Below are positions 5,134-11,490 of a stretch of 26,003 nt of DNA, in pieces (positions within the stretch are counted from its first letter, which is position 1; each line of letters starts with the position of its first letter). A program made the position numbers and the translations under genes. This stretch comes from a virus. The DNA lies in the IMG/VR virus record IMGVR_UViG_3300025322_000144, positions 1-26,003 of that record. One strand, given 5' to 3'. A model generated the notes under the pieces. The model was not told the origin of the DNA. It saw only the letters and a list, made by a program, of their open reading frames with translations, and searched no databases.

Positions 5134-5328
5134 TTATATACCTTTTTCTATTTGTTTCCTAACATACTCTCTAAACTTATCTTCACTAAATCTTGTGTTA
5201 TCCTGAGCAAGTGTATTGATTAATTTATCGTAAACTGATGAGACTCCATCCAATTCTGTTTCATTTTTGACATCCAGAATACTTTCAGCAATTACGTTTG
5301 CCAATTTTATGTAGTCTTTTCTCGTCAT
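5134..5328 (-). CDS. Hypothetical 64-aa helical protein
   Basis: The product is acidic, helical and typical of small phage early proteins (MTRKDYIKLANVIAES at the start, REYVRKQIEKGI at the end). An AGGAGAATAAA site precedes the ATG. A TTGACA-N17-TAGGAT promoter-like sequence ends about 20 nt upstream, so it would be first on a short-leader transcript. No family beyond the generic helical type is recognised. Confidence 0.7.
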   Translation of the reverse strand: MTRKDYIKLANVIAESILDVKNETELDGVSSVYDKLINTLAQDNTRFSEDKFREYVRKQIEKGI

Positions 5329-5348
5329 TTTATTCTCCTATTTAGTTT

Positions 5349-5377
5349 ATCCTATCACAAGGTTTTAAATTTGTCAA
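5349..5377 (-). promoter_or_regulatory. Probable sigma70 promoter before the 64-aa gene
   Basis: On the minus strand there is a perfect TTGACA, 17 nt, then TAGGAT (four of six). The predicted start near 5342 leaves a leader of about 14 nt that still contains the ribosome site. Confidence 0.5.
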
Positions 5378-5383
5378 GCAATT

Positions 5384-5515
5384 TCAATTCCGATTTTTAG
5401 GACATTCAATATCGTGTACTTCTTTTAGGTAAATTTCTAATGCACTATCCAACGTAATATTCTTGTTTAGACTCAGAATACATATATAGTCGAATTCTTG
5501 TTGTGTTAGGTGCAT
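5384..5515 (-). CDS. Hypothetical 43-aa protein, first in the leftward operon
   Basis: This small frame has an ATAGGAG site before the ATG and ends about 7 nt before the -35 of the next promoter. The product is acidic with helix-forming stretches (LTQQEFDYICILSL, DSALEIYLKEV). It is the gene nearest to the origin region and may be the first translated on the leftward transcript. I do not recognise it. Confidence 0.6.
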   Translation of the reverse strand: MHLTQQEFDYICILSLNKNITLDSALEIYLKEVHDIECPKNRN

Positions 5516-5543
5516 TTTTATTTACTCCTATTGTTTATGGTTA

Positions 5544-5633
5544 GTGTCATTTAATAGGTTTAATATGCAATAGCTATGCCATGCCTATTATTTGCATAAA
5601 TATATGATTTAATTACTGTACAATAAATGACAC
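5544..5633. repeat. Long-spaced 10-bp inverted repeat
   Basis: GTGTCATTTA (5544-5553) and its reverse complement TAAATGACAC (5624-5633) flank 70 bp of AT-rich sequence with no gene. The pair lies upstream of the leftward operon, so a dimer or looping regulator is possible. No convincing promoter hexamer pair is seen in the stretch 5516-5700. Confidence 0.5.
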
Positions 5634-5702
5634 ACTATGTAAATATGTAACCAATTCCACAATATCATGACAATAATTGACACAATAAGACTTGATAGGA
5701 CA

Positions 5703-5816
5703 AGTGTACATTATTGTACACTATAGCATATTACTATAGCATAGTATAATGTATAACATAATGCTATATACAATATATAGGGCTTGCTATAATATGTTAC
5801 ATACTATATATAGTAT
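5703..5816. repeat. AT-rich palindrome and direct repeat cluster (possible unwinding region)
   Basis: There are three elements. The first is an 8-4-8 inverted repeat, AGTGTACA-TTAT-TGTACACT (5703-5722). The second is an 11-bp direct repeat, ACTATAGCATA (5720-5730 and 5733-5743). The third is a perfect 16-bp palindrome, ATACTATATATAGTAT (5801-5816). The whole stretch is nearly pure A+T and directly precedes the DnaA-box array, as expected of a duplex-unwinding element. Confidence 0.6.
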
Positions 5817-5823
5817 AGTATAG

Positions 5824-5923
5824 CTGTTGATATCCTGTTGATATGCTGTGATTATCCTGTGATTATCTTGTGGATATCCTGTGAATAAACCTGTTGATAT
5901 CCTGTGGATAACCTGTGTATAAC
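5824..5923. other. Replication origin candidate: nine tandem 11-bp DnaA-box-like units
   Basis: Nine consecutive units follow one another: 5824, 5835, 5846, 5857, 5868, 5879, 5891, 5902 and 5913. All are 11 bp except the sixth, which is 12. The pattern is roughly CTGTKGATAWC. Units 6, 8 and 9 contain TGTGAATAA, TGTGGATAA and TGTGTATAA, whose reverse complements fit the bacterial DnaA box TTATNCACA; unit 8 is the exact TTATCCACA. A spacing of about one helical turn puts all sites on one face. The left neighbour is an AT-rich palindrome zone, and transcription diverges from here in both directions. Direct reading of the repeats is firm; the origin role is inferred. Confidence 0.75.
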
Positions 5924-5939
5924 TTTGCCCTTACCCAAG

Positions 5940-5970
5940 CCACCCCACCCCAGGCCAGGGGGAAGGGTGG
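5940..5970. other. GC-rich hairpin beside the iterons
   Basis: CCACCC (5940-5945) pairs with GGGTGG (5965-5970) and CCCC (5948-5951) with GGGG (5958-5961), with a CA/GAA internal loop and an AGGCCA tip. It stands out in an AT-rich zone. No T-run follows on either strand, so a classical terminator is unlikely. A primase or single-strand initiation hairpin is a possibility. Confidence 0.6.
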
Positions 5971-6072
5971 TCAGATGGGGACTGAATTTTCGCATACTTT
6001 TGCATAGAACCCTATCCCACAGGGTTGTGGTAGAATATATTTTCAATAACCCTCCTTTTTTGGTCAATAAAC

Positions 6073-6102
6073 TTGACTTTGGCACTTTCAATATGATATA
6101 AT
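6073..6102 (+). promoter_or_regulatory. Strong rightward promoter for the late/morphogenesis arm
   Basis: TTGACT (five of six) is separated by 18 nt from a perfect TATAAT, and TGA precedes the -10 to give an extended TGnTATAAT element. It is the only convincing promoter facing the structural genes in the window. Predicted start is near 6109. Confidence 0.7.
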
Positions 6103-6150
6103 TATAGTATACACTTCAATCATACCTTCATCATCTTCATTAAATCTGAA

Positions 6151-6178
6151 TTATATATTATAATAATATAATATATAA
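6151..6178. repeat. 12-4-12 AT palindrome in the leader of the rightward arm
   Basis: TTATATATTATA (6151-6162), spacer ATAA, then TATAATATATAA (6167-6178) form a perfect inverted repeat. It lies between the rightward promoter and the first plus-strand ORF, so it would be in the leader RNA, or could be a protein-binding site. Confidence 0.6.
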
Positions 6179-6198
6179 AACCTCCTATAATAATAACA

Positions 6199-6393
6199 AT
6201 GAATATAATATTAAAGACTATAACTTATTTTAATAATAAAATAAACAAAAAACTCACTTATATATATAATAATATTTATACTTTTGATTTGGTGGATTTA
6301 TTATTATATATTGTATTGATTATATTATTCTTTCCTGTATTATATTTATTTACAGGAATTCTTACATTAATTAAATTCATTTATAAATATTAA
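6199..6393 (+). CDS. Small membrane protein candidate (64 aa)
   Basis: The frame encodes a polar, Asn- and Lys-rich head followed by a hydrophobic stretch of about 30 residues (LVDLLLYIVLIILFFPVLYL and onward) that would cross the membrane once or twice. There is no purine-rich ribosome site before the ATG, and the region is AT-rich, so the frame could be fortuitous. Its place just after the main rightward promoter and before the metallopeptidase-like gene makes a real small membrane protein plausible; a holin is conceivable but unsupported. Confidence 0.4.
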   Translation: MNIILKTITYFNNKINKKLTYIYNNIYTFDLVDLLLYIVLIILFFPVLYLFTGILTLIKFIYKY

Positions 6394-6415
6394 TATTCAT
6401 TGGCAGGAGTTGGTT

Positions 6416-6871
6416 GTGCATAGGATATTATTTGATGTCCCATACGAAATAATTAAATCTTTTGAATCAAGAATATTAATTACTAAAATAAAAAAAGATT
6501 TTACTATATTACAATTGTTTAATGAATTGATTAAAGTAATTAAATCCAAACCTATTATCCTGATTGAAAAACTGGGGGGGATTTGTGGTACGAATTGGGA
6601 AGAGGAAGGCCCCCACAGAGAAGATATTATTAAAATTGATCCAAGACTTCGCTTGGCAGAACTCCCAGGGGTTTTAATACATGAGTTATTTCATACTCTA
6701 TTCCCTCAACTTCATGAGAATGAAGTATTATCTCTGGAATTTATGTTTGTGAAAAAAGCTAAGAAATGGCAAATAAATAAGATTGTAAACCTTTCGGTGC
6801 AGTATTGTAAACTTGATTTTCGGTTTTATATTAAAAGGGTTCATGTAAAAAATATTCTAAAGAGGAAATAA
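6416..6871 (+). CDS. HExxH zinc metallopeptidase-like protein (151 aa)
   Basis: The central part contains LIHELFHTLFP, an HExxH zinc motif at about residues 89-93, followed by LHENEV, which may give further ligands. The preceding stretch GPHREDIIKID is beta-like. This is the signature of small zincin-type peptidases such as those in SprT- and M78-like phage proteins. I choose GTG at 6416 because GGAG lies 6 nt before it; a TTG at 6410 lies directly against the same site. The gene joins the small terminase by TAATG. A run of seven G within the frame (about 6574-6580) could be slippage-prone. Prohead processing is possible by position, but no substrate is shown. Confidence 0.7.
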   Translation: MHRILFDVPYEIIKSFESRILITKIKKDFTILQLFNELIKVIKSKPIILIEKLGGICGTNWEEEGPHREDIIKIDPRLRLAELPGVLIHELFHTLFPQLHENEVLSLEFMFVKKAKKWQINKIVNLSVQYCKLDFRFYIKRVHVKNILKRK

Positions 6872-7491
6872 TGGGTGGGTTTAACGATCCTGAAACTAAT
6901 AAGAAGGCCCAAGAAAAAAGTTTGGCCACTAGACGTGCAAAGAAAAATACTCAGTTGATGAAACTGTTTGATGATGATATCCCTCCTACTCCTGTAGATC
7001 AATTGAGTGCTGAATCATTCAAGGAGTTACTTCCAGGGTTTCAGCCTTCTTTAGCACAACTGAAAATACTTGCTGTGGCCCTCAGTTTAGAACATGGTGA
7101 TTCGATAAGAGGATGGTTTAAAGCTGCTGAACTGAATAGGAATGATTGGTATATATGGATCAGGAATCCAGATTTTACAACATGGTGGAATAAAAGTTTT
7201 AATAAGGGGATCGAACAATATCGTGGTGAGTGGGTTGCGATTGGACTCCGCAGGATGAACTCGAATGACCCTGACAGATTCAATTATTGGAAAGCTGTAG
7301 GAGAGAAAATATTCGGGTTTATCACAGAGTTGAAAGTTAAGCAAGATAAAAGTCCAGAGGAAGAACAACTTACTAAGGAATTATTAGAGTTAGTTAAAGA
7401 TGTGAATATGGAAAGAAATATGAAACAAGTTGATGGAGAAGTTATTGATATAGTGATACCGAAGGAGATTGAAAATAATGGTGTTAGCTAA
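6871..7491 (+). CDS. Small terminase subunit
   Basis: The protein (206 aa) has a basic N-terminus and a helical DNA-recognition region. The middle carries the repeated helical pattern seen in phBC6A51-type small terminases, including GWFKAAELNRNDWYIWIRNP and FTTWWNKSF, in which a helix-turn-helix binds the packaging site. A lysine- and glutamate-rich coiled stretch follows (about 150-180). It probably forms a ring that recognises pac or cos DNA and delivers it to the large subunit. It overlaps the upstream gene by TAATG and the next gene by 14 nt. The family assignment is by motif pattern. Confidence 0.7.
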   Translation: MGGFNDPETNKKAQEKSLATRRAKKNTQLMKLFDDDIPPTPVDQLSAESFKELLPGFQPSLAQLKILAVALSLEHGDSIRGWFKAAELNRNDWYIWIRNPDFTTWWNKSFNKGIEQYRGEWVAIGLRRMNSNDPDRFNYWKAVGEKIFGFITELKVKQDKSPEEEQLTKELLELVKDVNMERNMKQVDGEVIDIVIPKEIENNGVS

Positions 7492-7747
7492 AAATGTAAC
7501 TGCTGATGATGCACAAGTTTCTACGGTAGGAAGTCTTTGGGGATATTCGGTAAGAAAAAATATTGCCTTTTATATTACTCTTAGAAGCGGGAGTGTTTCT
7601 GGTAGTATTCTGGCGCATATAGAAGCTACTGGTGCTGGTGGAGAATCTACTGTATTTTTTAATAAAGGTGTAGCAGCTAGTGGTATATACGCTAATCTTG
7701 AATCTGGTACATTCCCAACAGGACTTGTAATTTATTTTGGTGGATAA
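7478..7747 (+). CDS. Beta-rich virion protein candidate (89 aa)
   Basis: The product is short, Gly/Ser/Thr/Ala-rich and beta-rich (GSVSGSILAHIEATGAGGES), ending in YFGG, a composition common in head decoration or tail appendage proteins. A GAAGGAG site lies 10 nt before this ATG. A TTG at 7469 lies almost on the site and is less likely. The gene starts inside the last codons of the small terminase. I do not recognise a specific family. Confidence 0.65.
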   Translation: MVLAKNVTADDAQVSTVGSLWGYSVRKNIAFYITLRSGSVSGSILAHIEATGAGGESTVFFNKGVAASGIYANLESGTFPTGLVIYFGG

Positions 7748-7759
7748 GGAGTGGAATAA

Positions 7760-8761
7760 GTGCGTAGACAAAGTGCCCCTCAAGCTAATGATAGTGGAGA
7801 AGTTGTAAGGAATATTCCTTCCGGTACACAGGATGTGAATATTGTGGGTGGGGGTGGTAGTGGAGTACAATATGATGAAGATACTGCTTCTGTTGCTGCT
7901 GAAAAAATTACAATGGCAGGGGTTGTTCGTAAAGATACTGCTGTTTCTTTAGTTGATACTGATGGAGATAGAACAGAATTAGAAGTAGATTCTGCTGGTA
8001 GACTGCATGTAAGTGCAAGTGCTGGTGTTGATGTTACTGATCGTGCGCTTCGTGATAATGGGAAGGTTGATATAGCTGCCTTCGATGCTTCACTTCCAGC
8101 AGGAACAAATAATATTGGTGATGTAGATGTTTTGAGTTTACCGCTTCCAACAGACGCTAGTACAGAAACTACTTTAGCTCTTATTAAAGCTAAAACCGAT
8201 AATCTTGACGTAGCATTATCTACTCGTACAAAACCAGCAGATACACAGAATGTTCAGATAGCTGCTGAGACAGCAAATAAGATTGAAGTCCAGGGAGATG
8301 TAGCGCATGACGCTGCTGCTGCTGGCAATCCAGTATTAATAGGAGTTAGAGCAAATGCTAATGAACCAACTGCTGTCGCTGATGCAGATGCAACACATCT
8401 TTGGGCTGATCTTTTTGGAAGATTGGTTGTTTTAACAGGACATCCTTCACCAGAGGCTCCTGTTACAGCTAATGGCGGTGCTGCTGGATTATCAGTAATT
8501 GCTGCTCCAGGTGCAAGTCTTAGTCTTTATATTTGTAAAGGAAGTGTTCATAATAGTGCAGCAACAGAAAGTGTTATTTCTTTGAGGGATGGTGCTGCTG
8601 GCACAATTCGCTGGACTATTAATGCTGCTGCTGATGGTGGTGGATCATTATTTGATTTTGGTTCAAGAGGATGGAAATTAACAGCTAATACTGCTTTAGT
8701 TGCAGATATAGGAGCAGCTACAGGATATATTAATATTACAGAATACTATATAGCACCATAG
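7760..8761 (+). CDS. Virion structural or fibre-like protein (333 aa)
   Basis: The protein starts at a GTG with AAGGAG just upstream. Its Ala, Gly, Val, Asp and Thr content, low charge, and repeated beta strands suggest a virion surface or fibre protein. The N-terminal region holds disordered-looking NDSGEVVRNIP and GGGGSG segments, a middle part carries TDASTETTLALIKAKTDNLD (a motif frequently met in phage baseplate or fibre proteins), and the end is beta-rich. Neighbours on both sides are of the same type. Its place between the terminase subunits is unusual. A precise role is not identifiable. Confidence 0.65.
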   Translation: MRRQSAPQANDSGEVVRNIPSGTQDVNIVGGGGSGVQYDEDTASVAAEKITMAGVVRKDTAVSLVDTDGDRTELEVDSAGRLHVSASAGVDVTDRALRDNGKVDIAAFDASLPAGTNNIGDVDVLSLPLPTDASTETTLALIKAKTDNLDVALSTRTKPADTQNVQIAAETANKIEVQGDVAHDAAAAGNPVLIGVRANANEPTAVADADATHLWADLFGRLVVLTGHPSPEAPVTANGGAAGLSVIAAPGASLSLYICKGSVHNSAATESVISLRDGAAGTIRWTINAAADGGGSLFDFGSRGWKLTANTALVADIGAATGYINITEYYIAP

Positions 8762-8771
8762 GAGATTCAGC

Positions 8772-9452
8772 ATGGCATGGGTTAGAACACAAAATGTTTC
8801 AGGGAATAATAGTAATAATCCAAGCACCTCAATATCTAGGACTATCACAGCACCAGCAGCAGGTAGTTTGATTGTAACTGCGGTTGCAATCGACAAGAAT
8901 TCTGGAACACTTACTACCCCCAGTGGTTTTACACTTCTTAATAATCATGTAGCAACTGATGTATCAGGAGGGTTAGCATATAAAGTTTCTGATGGGACTG
9001 AGACAACTGTGGTATGGAGTTGGGTAACATCTCATGAAGCATGTTCTTGGGTTGGTGTGTATACAGGACTTTCTTCAATACCAGAAGATGCGAAGGCAGA
9101 AGCCAACTCTGGTTCAAGTGCGGTTACTTCACAGACTAGCGGTACAACAGCAGCAATCGCTGGAACACCAGAACTAGGAGTAGCTGTAATGGCAGCAGAT
9201 ACCGCTAACAACGTATTCACAGGCAGAGCATGGAGTAATGGTTTTGCAGAGATAGCATTTCAACCTGGAGATAATGGTGTAATCGCAGGAATGAGTATAG
9301 CAGAAAAAAACATAATTTCTGCTGGTACTGTAGAAACCACATTTAGTACAACAGACAGTGGAGATCAACTATGGGCGAGTGTGGCGACATTTAAAGAGGA
9401 AGCTGTTGTTGGTGGATTAAAAACATTAGCACTCACAGGAGTTGGAAAATAA
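8772..9452 (+). CDS. Beta-rich virion protein (226 aa)
   Basis: The sequence is Ser/Thr/Ala-rich with repeated short strands, and near the N-terminus resembles beta-sandwich surface proteins of phages (SISRTITAPAAGSLIVTAVA). Later it has TFSTTDSGDQLWASVATF, again strand-rich. There is no signal peptide. It could be a decoration or appendage protein. The ATG lies 10 nt after the upstream TAG, with AGGAG between, and the next gene begins at its stop as TAATG. Confidence 0.65.
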   Translation: MAWVRTQNVSGNNSNNPSTSISRTITAPAAGSLIVTAVAIDKNSGTLTTPSGFTLLNNHVATDVSGGLAYKVSDGTETTVVWSWVTSHEACSWVGVYTGLSSIPEDAKAEANSGSSAVTSQTSGTTAAIAGTPELGVAVMAADTANNVFTGRAWSNGFAEIAFQPGDNGVIAGMSIAEKNIISAGTVETTFSTTDSGDQLWASVATFKEEAVVGGLKTLALTGVGK

Positions 9453-9760
9453 TGTGGAAATTAATAAAATTATTTTTTTGGGTTTGGCGTTCTAAGCAGT
9501 TAAAAGAAGCATGTGAATATTCCATCACAAAGACAGCCAAGGATATATCATTCAGTTATGCTGATAATGATATGGTGAAGCAAGCAGAGTCCCACCAGTG
9601 GGCAAAGTTGTATATGAAGGAGTATGGTGGAGAAGCAAGTGATTCAGAGATAAATTTAATGATCGAGATATTATTTCAGTTAAAGAGGGGGAATAAGAAT
9701 GGCAACTGTAACTTTGAAACGAAAAGCACTTCGATTAGGAAGAGCATCTGCTCAACCTAA
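9452..9760 (+). CDS. Small helical protein with hydrophobic N-terminus (102 aa)
   Basis: The N-terminal residues (MWKLIKLFFWVWRSKQ) are hydrophobic and aromatic, suitable for membrane or protein insertion. The remainder is helical and charged. The ATG overlaps the upstream stop (TAATG). The last 62 nt overlap the next gene in another frame, and the residues there (NKNGNCNFETKS and onward) look like run-on coding rather than a conserved end. The function is unknown. Confidence 0.6.
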   Translation: MWKLIKLFFWVWRSKQLKEACEYSITKTAKDISFSYADNDMVKQAESHQWAKLYMKEYGGEASDSEINLMIEILFQLKRGNKNGNCNFETKSTSIRKSICST

Positions 9761-9911
9761 TGATTGGGATGATTTTGTAACAGCATTAAATAAACTTACT
9801 ACATTGTGCAATGAGTTGAAGGCAGATTTTAATGCTCATGCTCACGGTGGAGCCGGTACAGATACCACAACCTCTGCTGCGGATGCAGATAGTTTTGCTC
9901 AAAAAGCATAA
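9699..9911 (+). CDS. Small virion-associated protein candidate (70 aa)
   Basis: An AGAGGGGGAATAAGA site precedes the ATG. The N-terminus is basic, the middle is a helix with DWDDFVTALNKLTTLCNELKADFNAH, and the tail has the HAHGGAGTDTTT low-complexity segment that often ends phage structural proteins. It overlaps the previous gene by 62 nt in a different frame. It is likely a small tail- or head-associated protein. Confidence 0.6.
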   Translation: MATVTLKRKALRLGRASAQPNDWDDFVTALNKLTTLCNELKADFNAHAHGGAGTDTTTSAADADSFAQKA

Positions 9912-9948
9912 TAATTTTAGCTTATCTACCATGTGTAGAAAAAGTAAC

Positions 9949-9968
9949 GATATTGTTTGAACAATATC
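9949..9968. repeat. 20-bp palindrome before the large terminase
   Basis: GATATTGTT, centre TG, then AACAATATC form a near-perfect 20-bp palindrome in the only gap (about 76 nt) between 9452 and 13601. A TCTAC-CATGT-GTAGA hairpin lies just upstream (about 9925-9939). No T-run follows, so it is more likely an operator or RNA stem than a terminator. Confidence 0.55.
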
Positions 9969-9987
9969 AGTTCACGAAAGATGAACA

Positions 9988-11490
9988 ATGGAAATTACTG
10001 AACAAAGAATAAAAGAATTATCTGCTGAAAGTAAAGTTGGAGCATTGAGAGCTATTTATGCTAATGACTTCAAATTATTTAGGAAGAATTTAGTTTACAC
10101 TCTTGATGAACATGATACAACTGGAAATGCTATTAAGAAATTTCCAGCATGGGCTTACTTGGATGAATTGGATAATGACCTCCTTCAATATCGGTGGCTG
10201 TTCGTTCTTAAATCAAGGCAGATGATGGCAACTTGGGAGTTGGTATCTTATTTACTTTGGACTATTCTCTTTCATAAAGGTAAGAAGGTAGCCTTTCAAT
10301 CAAAGAAGGGTGATGATGCTGATGCTCTTGTACAAAGGGCGAAGGTGATATATGATCATCTTCCTAAGTGGAAGCCTCTAGCAGAGTTTAGTTATTCCAG
10401 AATCAAGGTTCCAGAGATGTATTCGGATGGGTATGGCATCCCACAAGGCCCTGACCAGCTTAGATCATACACTTTCTCGGTGATATTTTCTGATGAGTTT
10501 GGATTTCAAGAACAGCTTCAAGATACATTTAGTGCTTCTAAGCCAGCAGTTGATGGGGGAGGACAATTTATAGCTGTAACAACTTGGCCCAAAGGCAGAG
10601 CCAATTTTAAAAAGAATTGGATGCAGAATCCAGTGTTTCAACAACCAAAGGGAAAATTAGTAAAACTTCATTACAGTAGACGACCAGACAAAGATGATAT
10701 TTGGAAAAGAGAAGCCAGGAAGGGATATACAGAAGAAGCATGGAATCGTGAGCAGGAAATGATTGAATTAGGAGAAGGTAGAAGAAGGATATTTGAACCA
10801 TTCAGTGAACTTCGTCATATTAATTCTGGTTTGATATACCAGAAGGAGAAAGTAGTATTAAGAGGTTGGGATTTTGGATTTCATCGTCCTGCATGTTCTT
10901 GGAGCCAGATAGATGATCAAGATAGATGGAATGATTTGTACGAAATATTAGGACAAGATGAGATTTTAGAGAATTTTGCTCCAAAAATTATTGCAGAAAG
11001 TAATATAAGATATCCTGACGCTACGTTTATAGATTATTGTGATTATGCTGGAATGCAAAAATCAGATAAAAACAGAAGAACATCTATCGAAATATTGAGA
11101 GATTTTATTAAACAGCATCCTATTTGTCGTCCTAATCTTGATATTGAAGATGGACATGAAATAATCAGGAAGAAAATGGTTATGTGGATTGGGCCTAGAC
11201 CTGGATATCAAATTCACCCATCGTGTGTGAATAGTATTGATGGATTTTTGTCAGGATATATTTATGCTAGAGATGGTAAAACTCCAACAGGCGATTTAAG
11301 AGATGAAGATGAGAAGGAAAATAATGAAAAAGATTATTACAAACATCTTCAAGATTGCCGAAGGTATAAAATCCAAAATATTTATACCAATAAGGGAGAC
11401 AAAATGAATACTGAAACAAAACTTAATGCCAGACAATCTAATTCTTATAATTCTGCATTGTTAAGGATGAATGCGAGAAGGGGAATGTAA
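9988..11490 (+). CDS. Large terminase subunit (packaging ATPase-nuclease)
   Basis: Residues 74-83 are LKSRQMMATW, a Walker A region of the R-Q-M type used by many terminases. Residues 164-171 (SVIFSDEF) form Walker B with the catalytic acids, and TTW (198-200) is the coupling motif. The C-terminal RNaseH-type nuclease domain begins at GWDFG (Asp at about 295), continues with IDYCDY (about 348-353), and ends with HLQDCRRY (about 449-456), giving the expected metal-binding acids. The length of 500 aa is normal. It translocates DNA into proheads and cuts it. The start site has only a weak ribosome site, and the gene overlaps the portal start (TAATG). Confidence 0.93.
   Translation: MEITEQRIKELSAESKVGALRAIYANDFKLFRKNLVYTLDEHDTTGNAIKKFPAWAYLDELDNDLLQYRWLFVLKSRQMMATWELVSYLLWTILFHKGKKVAFQSKKGDDADALVQRAKVIYDHLPKWKPLAEFSYSRIKVPEMYSDGYGIPQGPDQLRSYTFSVIFSDEFGFQEQLQDTFSASKPAVDGGGQFIAVTTWPKGRANFKKNWMQNPVFQQPKGKLVKLHYSRRPDKDDIWKREARKGYTEEAWNREQEMIELGEGRRRIFEPFSELRHINSGLIYQKEKVVLRGWDFGFHRPACSWSQIDDQDRWNDLYEILGQDEILENFAPKIIAESNIRYPDATFIDYCDYAGMQKSDKNRRTSIEILRDFIKQHPICRPNLDIEDGHEIIRKKMVMWIGPRPGYQIHPSCVNSIDGFLSGYIYARDGKTPTGDLRDEDEKENNEKDYYKHLQDCRRYKIQNIYTNKGDKMNTETKLNARQSNSYNSALLRMNARRGM

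Noticed and set aside
5824-5923. CRISPR array
   Set aside because: The units are 11 bp, directly adjacent and have no spacers, so they are iterons.
5852-6101. Open frames on both strands across the iteron array and GC hairpin (79 and 65 aa)
   Set aside because: They read through the tandem repeats and GC-rich hairpin, have no ribosome site, and clash with the repeat structure. Both appear to be chance frames.
9452-9911. Programmed frameshift joining the 102-aa and 70-aa genes
   Set aside because: The second gene has its own good ribosome site and ATG, and there is no clear slippery heptamer with a downstream structure.
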